Shown here one piece after another: positions 1 through 7,202 of a DNA stretch of 64,000 nt (the stretch's first letter is position 1; every line of letters starts with the position of its first letter). The notes beneath the pieces are model-generated. The model saw only the letters and a list, made by a program, of their open reading frames with translations. It was not told the origin of the DNA and made no database searches. This stretch comes from Streptomyces sp. AV19 (GTDB taxonomy: Bacteria; Actinomycetota; Actinomycetes; Streptomycetales; Streptomycetaceae), in NCBI RefSeq assembly GCF_015999245.1, contig NZ_JAEAMR010000007.1, positions 1 to 64,000 on the forward strand, given 5' to 3'. The translations under genes and the position numbers were made by a program.

Positions 1-329
1 ATGGCCATCGCGTACTTGAAGTCGATGCGGCAGCGGACCGCCTCGGCGGCCTGCCTGTCCGACAGGCCGAGCAGGAACTGCAGCACACAGACGGTGGCCA
101 GCTGAGCAGGCGAAAGACCCGGACGCCCGTCCCGCGGGTACCAGCCGGCGAAGTCCTCGTCGCACCACAGCCCATTGAGGCGGTCCCGCACCCATATCGC
201 CGTCGTGCCACCCGGGTTGCTCGCCCGCGCGACCCGCGCGGTCAGAGGCGGAACGTGCTCACCGGAACGGGGGCGCAGGGACAACGGGCACCTCGACAGC
301 TGCAACGGTCGGCGGAACTCCCCGATCAT
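1..329 (-). CDS. IS1182-family transposase, N-terminal part, runs off left edge
   Basis: Reading leftward from an ATG at 329 gives about 109 open residues up to the window edge. They carry the IS1182 transposase N-terminus: a SLRPRSGEHVPPLTARVARA-like stretch, then VRDRLNGLW, GRPGLSPAQLATVCVLQF and SDRQAAEAVRCRIDFKYA. In the family this DUF772-type region precedes a DDE catalytic domain, which would lie outside the window. The start is uncertain; a downstream residue before SLRPRS may be used. The piece lies 64 bases from an unrelated transposase fragment, so this edge is a pile-up of mobile elements. Whether the gene is intact cannot be judged. Confidence 0.75.
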   Translation of the reverse strand, partial: MIGEFRRPLQLSRCPLSLRPRSGEHVPPLTARVARASNPGGTTAIWVRDRLNGLWCDEDFAGWYPRDGRPGLSPAQLATVCVLQFLLGLSDRQAAEAVRCRIDFKYAMA

Positions 330-393
330 CCCCGTCGACCAAGCTGCCGCACCGGAGAACTCCAAGATCCCCGACAGAGTCAAGCTGAGCATT

Positions 394-738
394 TCAGCGG
401 TAGCTCTCCAGGATGAGGACGGCCTGTGCCGCGGTGGTGAGCCAGTTGGGGCTGCAGTGGGCTTTGCGGAAGATCCGCCAGGTCTTCAGGCGGGCGATGC
501 CGCGTTCGACGGGATACCGGAGCCCGGCGTGGGCCTTGTTCAACGACCGCTGCCGGACGGTGAGTTCTTGACGTGGACGGCGGCGGTGCGGGGCGAGCAG
601 GTCGCGGTGGAGTTGGTCGAGCAGGGTCGCCCAGCCGGGTCCGACGGCGTGGGCCCACGCGGGAATCTGCCGGTCGCTGGGTGAGGGAAGGCCACGGGAG
701 TCGTCCATGCGCTTCATGATGGCGGCGGGGTCTGACAA
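394..738 (-). pseudogene. IS5-like (DDE_Tnp_4 type) transposase, C-terminal fragment
   Basis: The last ~60 residues read RPRQELTVRQRSLNKAHAGL, then RYPVERGIARLKTWRIFRKA and end in ...AAQAVLILESYR. This is the conserved C-terminus of IS5-group transposases, including the final catalytic Glu region (PVERGIARLK). The first ~50 residues (MSDPAAIMKRMDDSRG...) do not resemble the family, and most of the DDE domain is missing. It is therefore a truncated remnant fused to unrelated upstream sequence. It lies just downstream of the lasso-type gene remnants and is probably part of the rearrangements that damaged that locus. Confidence 0.7.
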
Positions 739-810
739 CGGGCCGTGCTGGCCGTGCGGTTGGCGGTGACGGGCCCGTAGGCATGGCGGGAGGCGGGGCG
801 GGCATAAAGG

Positions 811-848
811 AGGTCTCTCCTCCTCAGCGGCAATGAGGAGCAGAGACC
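811..848 (-). terminator. Putative intrinsic terminator after the PCMT-like gene
   Basis: The imperfect hairpin GGTCTCTCCTCCTCA / TGAGGAGCAGAGACC has a 6-8 base loop. On the minus strand it is followed by CCTCCTTTAT. It begins about 60 bases downstream of the methyltransferase stop codon, as expected for a terminator ending the lasso-type operon. Confidence 0.5.
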
Positions 849-907
849 TCGGGACGGCTTGTGGCCGCCGGGCGGCCCTCGACCTGTGGTGTCGGGCGGT
901 CGCGGGG

Positions 908-1933
908 CTACTGGGTCAGGCGGAGGGACCAGCCGGTGACACTGCCTTCCGCGTCGGGGACCAGGGCCGGGGTGTAGGTGTCGGGTGCGGGCCGTCCGGC
1001 CTCTTCCCAGGCCGCCAGCCAGCCCCGCAGCACGTTCAGGGAGGCGGAGTCGGGCGCGTCGGCGCGGAGGGTGCCGTCCTGTTCGATGACGGCGGCGGAG
1101 TCGCCGGTCGAGCGGCCGAGGCCGAGGACGTTCGGCCGCATTTCGGTCATGGTTAGCCGGTGGCCGGTGGCGGTGGCAGCGAGGTAGGTCCGCAGGCTGG
1201 CCCAGTCGAGTTCCTTGCCCGCGTACGGCTCGGTGTGGCCGGGCTCGCGGAGGCGTTCGAGGGCGGCCCGGGCGCCGGAGTTGCGCCAGTCATCCTGATT
1301 GCGCCAGGCGATCGAGATCCACGAGGTCGCCGGGACGCGGTTCTCCCAGTCGACCCACCGGGCCGGGACGGAGAAGTCGCTGCGGGGCGAGGTGCCGGTC
1401 TCGATGTAGGAGCCGGGGAAGACCGATTCGACCTGCGGCTGGCCGTTGCGGACGCGGATGACGGCGCCGACGGTCAGGTTGGGGACGGGGGCGATGGGCA
1501 GGGTGGCGACGATCAATCCGCCGTCGGTGACCTGGTTGACCCAGGCGGTGGGCAGCAGGGGCGGGGTGCACCAGGCCACCAGCCGGTCGTACGGGGCCCG
1601 GTCGGGGTAGCCGGCGGTGCCGTCCGCGGCGAAGCAGCGGATGTTCTCCATTCCGCGCTCGGCGTGGATGTGGTTGGCCCACCGCGTCAGGTACGGGTCG
1701 ATGTCCAGGCTGGTGACCTGGCCGACGGGGCCGACGAGTTCGGCGAGCAGGCCGCCGGACAGGCCCGAGCCGGTGCCGACCTCGGCGACCTTCATGCCCT
1801 TGCGGACGTCGAGGGCTTCCAGTTCCCGGTGGATGAAGACCGGGTTCGTGCGGTGCACGGTCTCACCACGGGCCTCGTGGTGGGTGTAGTGCTGCTCGGG
1901 AACTCTCCCGGCGGCAGTAGCAACGGCGTTCAT
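908..1933 (-). CDS. PCMT-like O-methyltransferase of a lasso-peptide locus
   Basis: This 341-residue protein has an N-terminal domain of the protein-L-isoaspartate O-methyltransferase fold: a THHEARGETVHRTNP entry motif, SAM-binding motif I EVGTGSGLSGG (residues 51-61) and the acidic motif SLDIDPY. A C-terminal extension of about 140 residues is absent from housekeeping PCMT. Position and order (cyclase, B1, B2, methyltransferase on one strand) match lihuanodin/cellulonodin-type clusters, where such an enzyme methylates an Asp in the lasso ring or loop and aspartimide forms. That role is inferred from context. The start follows an AGGAG-like stretch (TAAGGAGTGAACAGCG). The gene looks intact although its biosynthetic partners are damaged. 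Confidence 0.8.
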   Translation of the reverse strand: MNAVATAAGRVPEQHYTHHEARGETVHRTNPVFIHRELEALDVRKGMKVAEVGTGSGLSGGLLAELVGPVGQVTSLDIDPYLTRWANHIHAERGMENIRCFAADGTAGYPDRAPYDRLVAWCTPPLLPTAWVNQVTDGGLIVATLPIAPVPNLTVGAVIRVRNGQPQVESVFPGSYIETGTSPRSDFSVPARWVDWENRVPATSWISIAWRNQDDWRNSGARAALERLREPGHTEPYAGKELDWASLRTYLAATATGHRLTMTEMRPNVLGLGRSTGDSAAVIEQDGTLRADAPDSASLNVLRGWLAAWEEAGRPAPDTYTPALVPDAEGSVTGWSLRLTQ

Positions 1934-2040
1934 CGCTGTTCACTCCTTAGGGGAAGGGTCGGGACGCGTTCCTCAACAGCTCCGAGTGGGTGAAGGACAC
2001 GCGTCAATGCGGCGCCAGGTTGACGGGTTCATTGACTCGT

Positions 2041-2463
2041 TCAGATGACGAGCGCGGTGTAGTGGTGCCATCCGGCCTGCGCGTACTCGCCGACCGGGCT
2101 GCCTCCTGGCAGAGCGGCCCAGGCGTGGTATTCGACCGGCGGCGGCGAGAACCGGACGCCCAGACACCAGTCCAGGCGCCGGCCGAGGAGAGCCGCGGCC
2201 AGGACCGCCCCGAGCGAGATTTCGGCGCACGCGGCCCTCACCGGCCACAGGCGGCCGGTGTGCCGGACGGCGGTGACCAGGGCCTCGGCCCGGTCGGGGG
2301 CGATCGGCCGGCGCCCGGCGCGACGGGCCCACCGGGCGGCGCGGACGGTCCAGCGGAAGGGCAGGGCCAGCAGCACCAGGGCCAGGGCGAGACCGGCGGC
2401 CGCCGCCAAGCGGTCGCGGAAGGGCCCGGTACGGGCGGTGGAGTAGGACTCCATGGTGGTCAT
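2041..2463 (-). CDS. Lasso peptide biosynthesis B2 protein (leader peptidase)
   Basis: This 140-residue protein is of the transglutaminase-like cysteine protease family that removes the lasso leader peptide. Cys79 (AACAEISLG) and His113 (EYHAWAAL) are the expected nucleophile and base. The third triad position, usually Asp in a V-N-D-like context, appears as Glu126 in SPVGE. The N-terminus has a hydrophobic segment (residues ~20-36). The ATG at 2463 overlaps the B1 stop as ATGA, so translation is probably coupled. An in-frame ATG three codons upstream (2472) is less likely. About 107 bases separate the gene from the methyltransferase; I found no precursor peptide there. Confidence 0.8.
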   Translation of the reverse strand: MTTMESYSTARTGPFRDRLAAAAGLALALVLLALPFRWTVRAARWARRAGRRPIAPDRAEALVTAVRHTGRLWPVRAACAEISLGAVLAAALLGRRLDWCLGVRFSPPPVEYHAWAALPGGSPVGEYAQAGWHHYTALVI

Positions 2464-2747
2464 CGCCGCCACCCCCGTAGGCGGCGAGACGGCTTGGTGC
2501 GGACCAGGCCCTGGGCGGCCAGGGCCTCGGCGACGGCCTGGACGTCGGCGGCCGCCCGCTCGTGGGGCAGGCCGTAGTTGGCGGCGAAGTGGACGGCGGC
2601 CCGGTCCGGATCGGCGGCGGCCAGAAGGACCAGCGCGGCCGAGGCGGCGGTCGGCGTCAGGTAGGTCCAGCGGCCGGTGTGCTCGTTGAGGATGGCCCCG
2701 CCCTCGTCGGTGAGGACCGGGTGGACGCCGTCACGCAGCTGCCACAC
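2460..2747 (-). CDS. Lasso peptide biosynthesis B1 protein (PqqD-like RiPP recognition element)
   Basis: This 95-residue protein has the PqqD fold signature. LRDGVHPVLTDEGGAILNEH is followed by a strand-turn TGRWTYLTPTAA and helices ending in VQAVAEALAAQGLV. In split-B lasso systems B1 binds the leader peptide and delivers it to B2 and the cyclase. The GTG start at 2747 lies inside the last codons of the cyclase fragment (17-nt overlap), and the stop overlaps the B2 start by 4 nt. This is a translationally coupled C-B1-B2 arrangement. The protein ends in a basic tail (SRRLRGWRR). Confidence 0.82.
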   Translation of the reverse strand: MWQLRDGVHPVLTDEGGAILNEHTGRWTYLTPTAASAALVLLAAADPDRAAVHFAANYGLPHERAAADVQAVAEALAAQGLVRTKPSRRLRGWRR

Positions 2748-3451
2748 GGCCCGTCACCTCCCACCAGGCCGGAGCCTGTTCGAGCTGCCGCAGCCACACC
2801 TCGGTCACGACCGCCGCGTGCAGGGCGCCCTGGGCCGTGGCCTGCCCGGCCGCCGCGCGCTCCAGCATCGCCCCCACCGGCCCGGAGGTCACCAGCCCCA
2901 TGGCACCCAGACGCGAGGACGAGCCGAGCAAGGAGCGTAGAACCGGGGCGTGCTGGACGAGACCGGCGTAGGAAAGGGCGTTGAACCCGCCCTTGGTGAC
3001 CCGGGTCAGGACGAAGCCGGGCAGCACGTCGGTGCCGGCGAACGCCTCGGCGAGCAGGGGCTTGTACCGGCCCGGTGTTCCGCGCTGGTCGGCGGGCACG
3101 GCCAGGCAGGCCCGGCGGACCTCGTTGTCCAGGTACGGGGCCGCGATCTCGATCCCGTGCTCGATCCAGGCGAGCGTCTGCCAGCCGCGGGTGTCGGCGC
3201 CGATGCGGGCGAGGTCCTGGCTCTCGGTCCACGCCGCCAGCCGCGCGGGCGCCTCGGCCAGCTCGCCGGCGGCCTCGGTGAGGGCGTCGGCGAGCTGGTG
3301 GCGGACGTCCGGCGTCATCCAGTCGGCCGTGGCCAGCAGCGGCGACCAGGCCAGCGGACGCCTGGCCTGCGGCACCCACGGCCGCGGGTCCTGCCGCAGG
3401 TCGGCGGCTGTCTGCCGCCAGCAGTCGGCCAGGCCCGTACGGGCTGCGGGG
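2731..3451 (-). pseudogene. Lasso macrolactam cyclase (asparagine-synthetase type), C-terminal fragment
   Basis: The open frame continues from the IS481 boundary to 2731 and carries the C-terminal half of a lasso C protein: DLARIGADTRGWQTLAWIEH, APYLDNEVRRACLAVP, GRYKPLLAEAF and the RVTKGGFN loop, ending with AAVVTEVWLRQLEQAPAWW. The amidotransferase-like N-terminus and the SGG ATP-binding loop are missing. Sequence beyond the other end of the IS does not continue the gene. A GTG at 3375 could start a 214-residue product, but it would lack the adenylation site. The IS therefore marks a deletion or rearrangement, not a clean insertion. Macrolactam closure cannot occur from this copy. Confidence 0.8.
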
Positions 3452-3504
3452 TGTGAGGTCTCGGGAGATCTTTGACGCAGTGTGCTCAGTACATCCTTGA
3501 CGCC
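3452..3504 (+). repeat. Left terminal inverted repeat of the IS481 element
   Basis: The repeat begins TGTGAGGTCTCGGGAG and ends CTTGACGCC. It pairs with the reverse complement of 5354-5406 over 53 positions with 12 mismatches and no gaps, and sits 54 bases upstream of the transposase start. Confidence 0.8.
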
Positions 3505-3557
3505 GACGGCCTGTTGGTGATCTTCTCCTACCCGTTGTCGATCTTGGGTGGGGTGTC

Positions 3558-5372
3558 GTGGGGTCCGATCGGGCTTGGCTGGCTGAGCAGCGGTTCCAGG
3601 CGGTTCGTGAGGTGCAGGCGGGTTCGCCGGTCACAGAGGTCGCGGTCCGCTACGGGGTCTCGCGGCAGACTGTGCACAACTGGCGGCGCCGCTATGAGGC
3701 AGACGGCATCGCCGGCCTGGACGAGGTCTCGCGTCGTCCACATCGCAGTCCGCACCGGGTGGCGGCCGAGGTCGAGGCGGAGATATGCGAGCTCCGGCGG
3801 GCCCATCCGCGCTGGGGCGCCCGCCGGATCTCCTTCGAGCTGGGAGAACGCGGTGTCGAGCCGGTGCCCTCGAAGGCAACCGTGCACCGGGTGCTGACCC
3901 GTAACAGCCTGGTCGTCCCCCAGGAACAGCGCCATGTCCGCAAGTACAAGCGGTGGCAGCGAGAAGCCCCGATGCACCTGTGGCAGATGGACCTTGTCGG
4001 CGGGATCTTCCTGGCCGACGGGCGGGAGTGCAAGATGCTCACCGGGATCGACGACCACTCGCGGTTCCTGGTGGTGTCCGCCGTGCTCGCCGTCCCCTCG
4101 GGGCGGGCGGTCTGCGAGGCATTCGCTGCGGCGATGCGCCGGTACGGGATCCCCTCCGAAGTGCTCACCGACAACGGCAAGCAGTTCACCGGCCGGTTCA
4201 CCAAGCCGCGGCCAGCCGAGGTCCTGTTCGAGCGCGTCTGCCGGGAGAACGGCATCACCGCCCGGCTGACCAAGCCCCGCTCGCCCACCACGACCGGGAA
4301 AATCGAACGTTTCCATGCCACCTTGCGCCGTGAACTCCTCGACGGAGCAGGCCCGTTTGCTGACCTTCCCGCCGCCCAGGAGGCGATCGATGCCTGGGTT
4401 CACGCCTACAACCACAAGCGTCCCCACCAGGCACTGAACATGGCCACCCCCGGCAGTCTGTTCCGCCCCGCCCGGCCGCAGCCAGGGGACCCCGCGCCCG
4501 CGCCCGACTCTCCGGCCGTGCCCCAGGTCAGGGCGACCGCCCCCGCCGAGTCCGCCCCGGCGGCACCGCTGGCCGCTGAGGTCGTACTTCCGTTCAGCCA
4601 GAACGCGGTGGAGTTCGACACCGTCATTGCCGCCAGCGGAGTGCTCAGCGTCCTGCCACGCACCCAGCGCCTGCGCATCGCTGCGAAGTACGCCGGCCAT
4701 GCCGCGCACGTGTGGGCCGACGAGTTCAGCGTCCACGTCCAGATCGGCGGCGAGCACATCCGCACCGCGGCGTCCAACCTGACCGTCGCCGACCTGGAAG
4801 AACTGCGTCTGCGCGGAGCCCGCCCGGCCGGACCGCCTCCAGTCGCGGTCACCGCGGCACGCGGCAAGAAGCTCGCCGCCGGTGCAGTGGTGGAGCTGAC
4901 CCGGGCCGTCGGCGGTGACGGCTTCTGCCAGCTCGGCGGCCAGGCCCTGAAGGTCGGCACCCCGCTGGCCCGCCGCCAGGTCACGCTCCGCCTCGACGGA
5001 CACCTGGTCCACGTCGTCGCCGACGGCGTCCTCGCCAAGACCCTGCCCTCGCCCCTCGCGCCCGATGAGCGCGCCAGCCTTCGCGGCGCCCGCATCGCCA
5101 CGGACCCGCTGCCCGCACCGGCCCCCGGGCCGATCAGTGTCACCCGCCGGGTCCCCCGCGACGGCGTCGTCATGGTCACCCGCCAACGACTCCGGATCGG
5201 GCGCACCCATGCCGGCAAGACTGTGCACATCCTCGTCGAGGACACCCACTTCCGCGTCCTCCTCGACGGCGAGGAGCTCTGCCTCCACCCCCGGGACGAC
5301 AAGCAGCCAGTCACCCGGTTCCGGGCTTACGCAGCCCGGACCAGCACCAACGAGGTGTCAACGAAGTCCTGA
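3558..5372 (+). CDS. IS481-family transposase with triplicated C-terminal domain
   Basis: This 604-residue protein has an N-terminal helix-turn-helix (VAVRYGVSRQTVHNWRRRY, residues 28-46). An rve integrase domain follows with the catalytic triad Asp145 (LWQMDLVG), Asp205 (VLTDNGKQF) and Glu250 (TGKIERFH). A Pro/Ala linker (~300-340) leads to a C-terminal third holding three related units: QRLRIAAKYAGHAAHVW (370-386), QALKVGTPLARRQVTL (462-477) and QRLRIGRTHAGKTVHIL (543-559). Simple IS481 transposases are much shorter. The start is GTG at 3558 and the stop lies inside the right inverted repeat. All catalytic residues are present, so it may be active. Confidence 0.9.
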   Translation: MGSDRAWLAEQRFQAVREVQAGSPVTEVAVRYGVSRQTVHNWRRRYEADGIAGLDEVSRRPHRSPHRVAAEVEAEICELRRAHPRWGARRISFELGERGVEPVPSKATVHRVLTRNSLVVPQEQRHVRKYKRWQREAPMHLWQMDLVGGIFLADGRECKMLTGIDDHSRFLVVSAVLAVPSGRAVCEAFAAAMRRYGIPSEVLTDNGKQFTGRFTKPRPAEVLFERVCRENGITARLTKPRSPTTTGKIERFHATLRRELLDGAGPFADLPAAQEAIDAWVHAYNHKRPHQALNMATPGSLFRPARPQPGDPAPAPDSPAVPQVRATAPAESAPAAPLAAEVVLPFSQNAVEFDTVIAASGVLSVLPRTQRLRIAAKYAGHAAHVWADEFSVHVQIGGEHIRTAASNLTVADLEELRLRGARPAGPPPVAVTAARGKKLAAGAVVELTRAVGGDGFCQLGGQALKVGTPLARRQVTLRLDGHLVHVVADGVLAKTLPSPLAPDERASLRGARIATDPLPAPAPGPISVTRRVPRDGVVMVTRQRLRIGRTHAGKTVHILVEDTHFRVLLDGEELCLHPRDDKQPVTRFRAYAARTSTNEVSTKS

Positions 5373-5406
5373 GAACATCACGTCAAAGAACTCGTGAGAC
5401 CCCACA
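5354..5406 (-). repeat. Right terminal inverted repeat of the IS481 element
   Basis: Read on the minus strand it begins TGTGGGGTCTCACGAG and ends GTTGACACC, matching the left end. The transposase stop codon (5370-5372) is contained in it. Confidence 0.8.
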
Positions 5407-5413
5407 CATCGGC

Positions 5414-5626
5414 TCAGGGTGGGGAATTTCGTGACCGCCGACACTGTTCGAGTTGCTCCAGCACGGCCGTCTGTCCCACCACGAGCTGGGCGACGAGGGC
5501 GGCCACATTCTGGAGAGTGCTGCTCTGCTCCTCGAGGGCCCTCGTGCATCCGTCGAGCAGCTCGCCCTGCTCGAGCTGGGACTCCCGAACCGCGTCGAGG
5601 ACCTCAGCGTTGCGACGAAGACTCAC
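5414..5626 (-). CDS. Small coiled-coil hypothetical protein
   Basis: This 70-residue protein (MSLRRNAEVLDAVRESQ...) has heptad-like spacing of Leu/Val across almost its whole length (LEQGELLDGCTRALEEQ, LQNVAALVAQLVV), predicting one long helix. It lies 39 bases downstream of another small coiled-coil gene on the same strand, so the two are probably co-transcribed and may form a complex. It ends seven bases from the IS481 right end and could be shortened by it. No family is recognised. The pairing of two short helical proteins recalls accessory proteins of phage or plasmid origin, but that is only an impression. Confidence 0.5.
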   Translation of the reverse strand: MSLRRNAEVLDAVRESQLEQGELLDGCTRALEEQSSTLQNVAALVAQLVVGQTAVLEQLEQCRRSRNSPP

Positions 5627-5665
5627 GCGCCGCTCCCCTTCTAGCCGGCCAATCCGAGGGAGCGG

Positions 5666-5971
5666 TCAGCTCGCGTTCGGGTTCTTGCCCACCAGCGCCG
5701 ACAGCAACTCGACGATCTGCGCCTGGTTGCGGTCCAGCTTCTCTTCCAGGGCATCGAAGCGGCCGTTGACCTTGGCGAAACCTTCGCGAACCTCGCGGCG
5801 CAGCGCGGCCTGGCTCTCGATGACGGCCGCGAAGTTGCCACCGGTCTGCACCTGCAGCGCCTCGACACGGTCCTCCACCGCTTCGACACGGCGGGTCAGC
5901 GAGTCGATTTCGTTCTGCGTGATGCGGTCCTCGGCCACGCGGGGCTCCCCCAGGTCATGTGCGGTGGTCAT
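5666..5971 (-). CDS. Coiled-coil hypothetical protein
   Basis: This protein of about 101 residues is dominated by a long amphipathic helix: IDSLTRRVEAVEDRVEALQV, then REVREGFAKVNGRFDALEEK and LDRNQAQIVELLSAL. The pattern resembles oligomerising coiled-coil proteins annotated only as hypothetical. The ATG at 5971 is preceded by GGAGG at six-base spacing, which favours it over the much longer upstream-open frame. It is the first gene of a two-gene unit with the 70-residue helical protein. No enzymatic motif, signal peptide or membrane segment is visible. Confidence 0.6.
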   Translation of the reverse strand: MTTAHDLGEPRVAEDRITQNEIDSLTRRVEAVEDRVEALQVQTGGNFAAVIESQAALRREVREGFAKVNGRFDALEEKLDRNQAQIVELLSALVGKNPNAS

Positions 5972-6272
5972 CAGGCCCTCCACGATATCGCGCTCGAACA
6001 GGGCCGTACCCCGCCCGGCCAACGGCGACCGCCTCTCCATCGGTCCGAGAGGTCCGTCCCCCGAAAGATGCGGTCCTCGCCGTGGCGCCTTGCTCCGGGG
6101 CCACGAGCTGACTTGGATCTTCTCGGGCCCGTGACGCCCGGCCGCGCGAGGAAGGAAGCCCCCGACGCTCCCTCGCCCAGGAACCGGCCAGAAGATCACC
6201 TGCTCGCACCGACACCGCAGCAGAACCACAGGCCAGCGCCGACCGCCCGGGGGCCGGCCCGGCGCGGAAACC

Positions 6273-7202
6273 GTGACCACCATGCCCCGCCCCACCTCCG
6301 CCCTGGCTGCCACCGAAGACCGCCGACGCTGCACCGGCGAATCCCACCAAGCACTCCACCCGCTCCTGAACGGCCGCACTGAGCCGCTCAGCATCCCCTC
6401 CGCCCGGCACCCTGCGCAGGCGCAGCTCGAGGCCGCGGTCTTCCTCGGCGTTTGCAGGCTCGGCGGGCGCGCCGCCCACCCGCTGGGCATCGTCCGCCTC
6501 AGGCCCGAGCCGGACCGGCTCACCGTCCGGCTGCTGGGCGAGCCCTACGTCATCTGGCACTGGGCGGAGTTCCTCCTGCCGCGCACCAGCGGGGAGGCAC
6601 CATCCGATCCCCGCGACGCCATCACCGGCGTGCCCGGACTGCGCTGGCGCCGTGAAGGCAGCACCATCTGCCTGTACTACCCCCGGCTGCCGGCCCGCAT
6701 CGTCCTCACCAGGTTCAACCCTCGCTGGTGGGAACGCGTCACCACGCGGATGCAACGCGACTACCAGCTCCTCCAAGGCGAGCCCGACTGGACCCCGGAC
6801 GAACACGCTGCCCACACCGCCACGTCGGCCTCCGCCCTGGAACCGGCCGGCCTCCTGTCGCCCCTGCTGCGCCGCATCCGCGCGACCGCCGGCCCCGGGC
6901 CGGTCAACTCCACCGACGCCTGGCACTGCGTAGGCAACGACTTCCGTCTGGAGACTGCCGACGGCCCGCCCTGCCCCGACCTCATCCACCTGCTCGGCAC
7001 TGGCCCCACCGGGCTCGGCTGGAGGGTCACCGCCAAGGCGTGCACGTGCCTGTGCGACCACCGTCACGGCACGTGCAGAGTCGACTTCCACGACCCGGCC
7101 AGCGACCGGTCCGTGTACTACTCGAACGGCAAATGGGGCCGCACCGTCGACGATGAGTATCACCGCGCTCTCGACGCAAAGAACCGCTGGGCCTTTACGT
7201 GA
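6273..7202 (+). CDS. Hypothetical protein, unknown family
   Basis: This 309-residue protein has strong third-position GC bias and so looks genuinely coding. Notable stretches are AEFLLPRTSGEAPSDPRDA, LYYPRLPARIVLTRF, a Cys-rich patch TAKACTCLCDHRHGTC that could bind a metal, and DRSVYYSNGKWGRTVDDEYH near the end. The start is uncertain: GTG at 6273 or ATG at 6282. I recognise no family. It lies between the IS481/coiled-coil region and a truncated cyclase, so it belongs to the accessory segment. Nothing in the sequence shows whether it is part of the peptide pathway. Confidence 0.55.
   Translation: MTTMPRPTSALAATEDRRRCTGESHQALHPLLNGRTEPLSIPSARHPAQAQLEAAVFLGVCRLGGRAAHPLGIVRLRPEPDRLTVRLLGEPYVIWHWAEFLLPRTSGEAPSDPRDAITGVPGLRWRREGSTICLYYPRLPARIVLTRFNPRWWERVTTRMQRDYQLLQGEPDWTPDEHAAHTATSASALEPAGLLSPLLRRIRATAGPGPVNSTDAWHCVGNDFRLETADGPPCPDLIHLLGTGPTGLGWRVTAKACTCLCDHRHGTCRVDFHDPASDRSVYYSNGKWGRTVDDEYHRALDAKNRWAFT

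Larger units (their letters stand above)
3452..5406 (+). mobile_element. IS481-family insertion sequence, complete with terminal inverted repeats
   Basis: The 1955-bp element has 53-bp imperfect terminal inverted repeats (3452-3504 and 5354-5406) that align without gaps at 41 of 53 positions, both beginning TGTG and containing GGTCTC, TCTTTGACG, CTCAG and TTGAC. It carries one transposase. No direct target repeat is evident (GCGGG outside the left end, CATCGG outside the right), which fits later deletion of one flank. It interrupts or adjoins the lasso cyclase fragment on its left and a pair of coiled-coil genes on its right. Confidence 0.85.

Noticed and set aside
380..805. Alternative 141-codon Pro/Arg-rich frame over the IS5-like fragment
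   Set aside because: It lacks motifs; the overlapping frame at 394-738 carries the transposase C-terminus.
1934..2040. Possible precursor between B2 and the methyltransferase
   Set aside because: Only a ~19-residue frame (MNPSTWRRIDACPSPTRSC) is present, too short for leader plus core and in the wrong place for this cluster type.
3528..5288. A 586-codon minus-strand frame across the IS481 element
   Set aside because: It is the complement of the transposase, which has all catalytic motifs; the minus frame shows only compositional bias.
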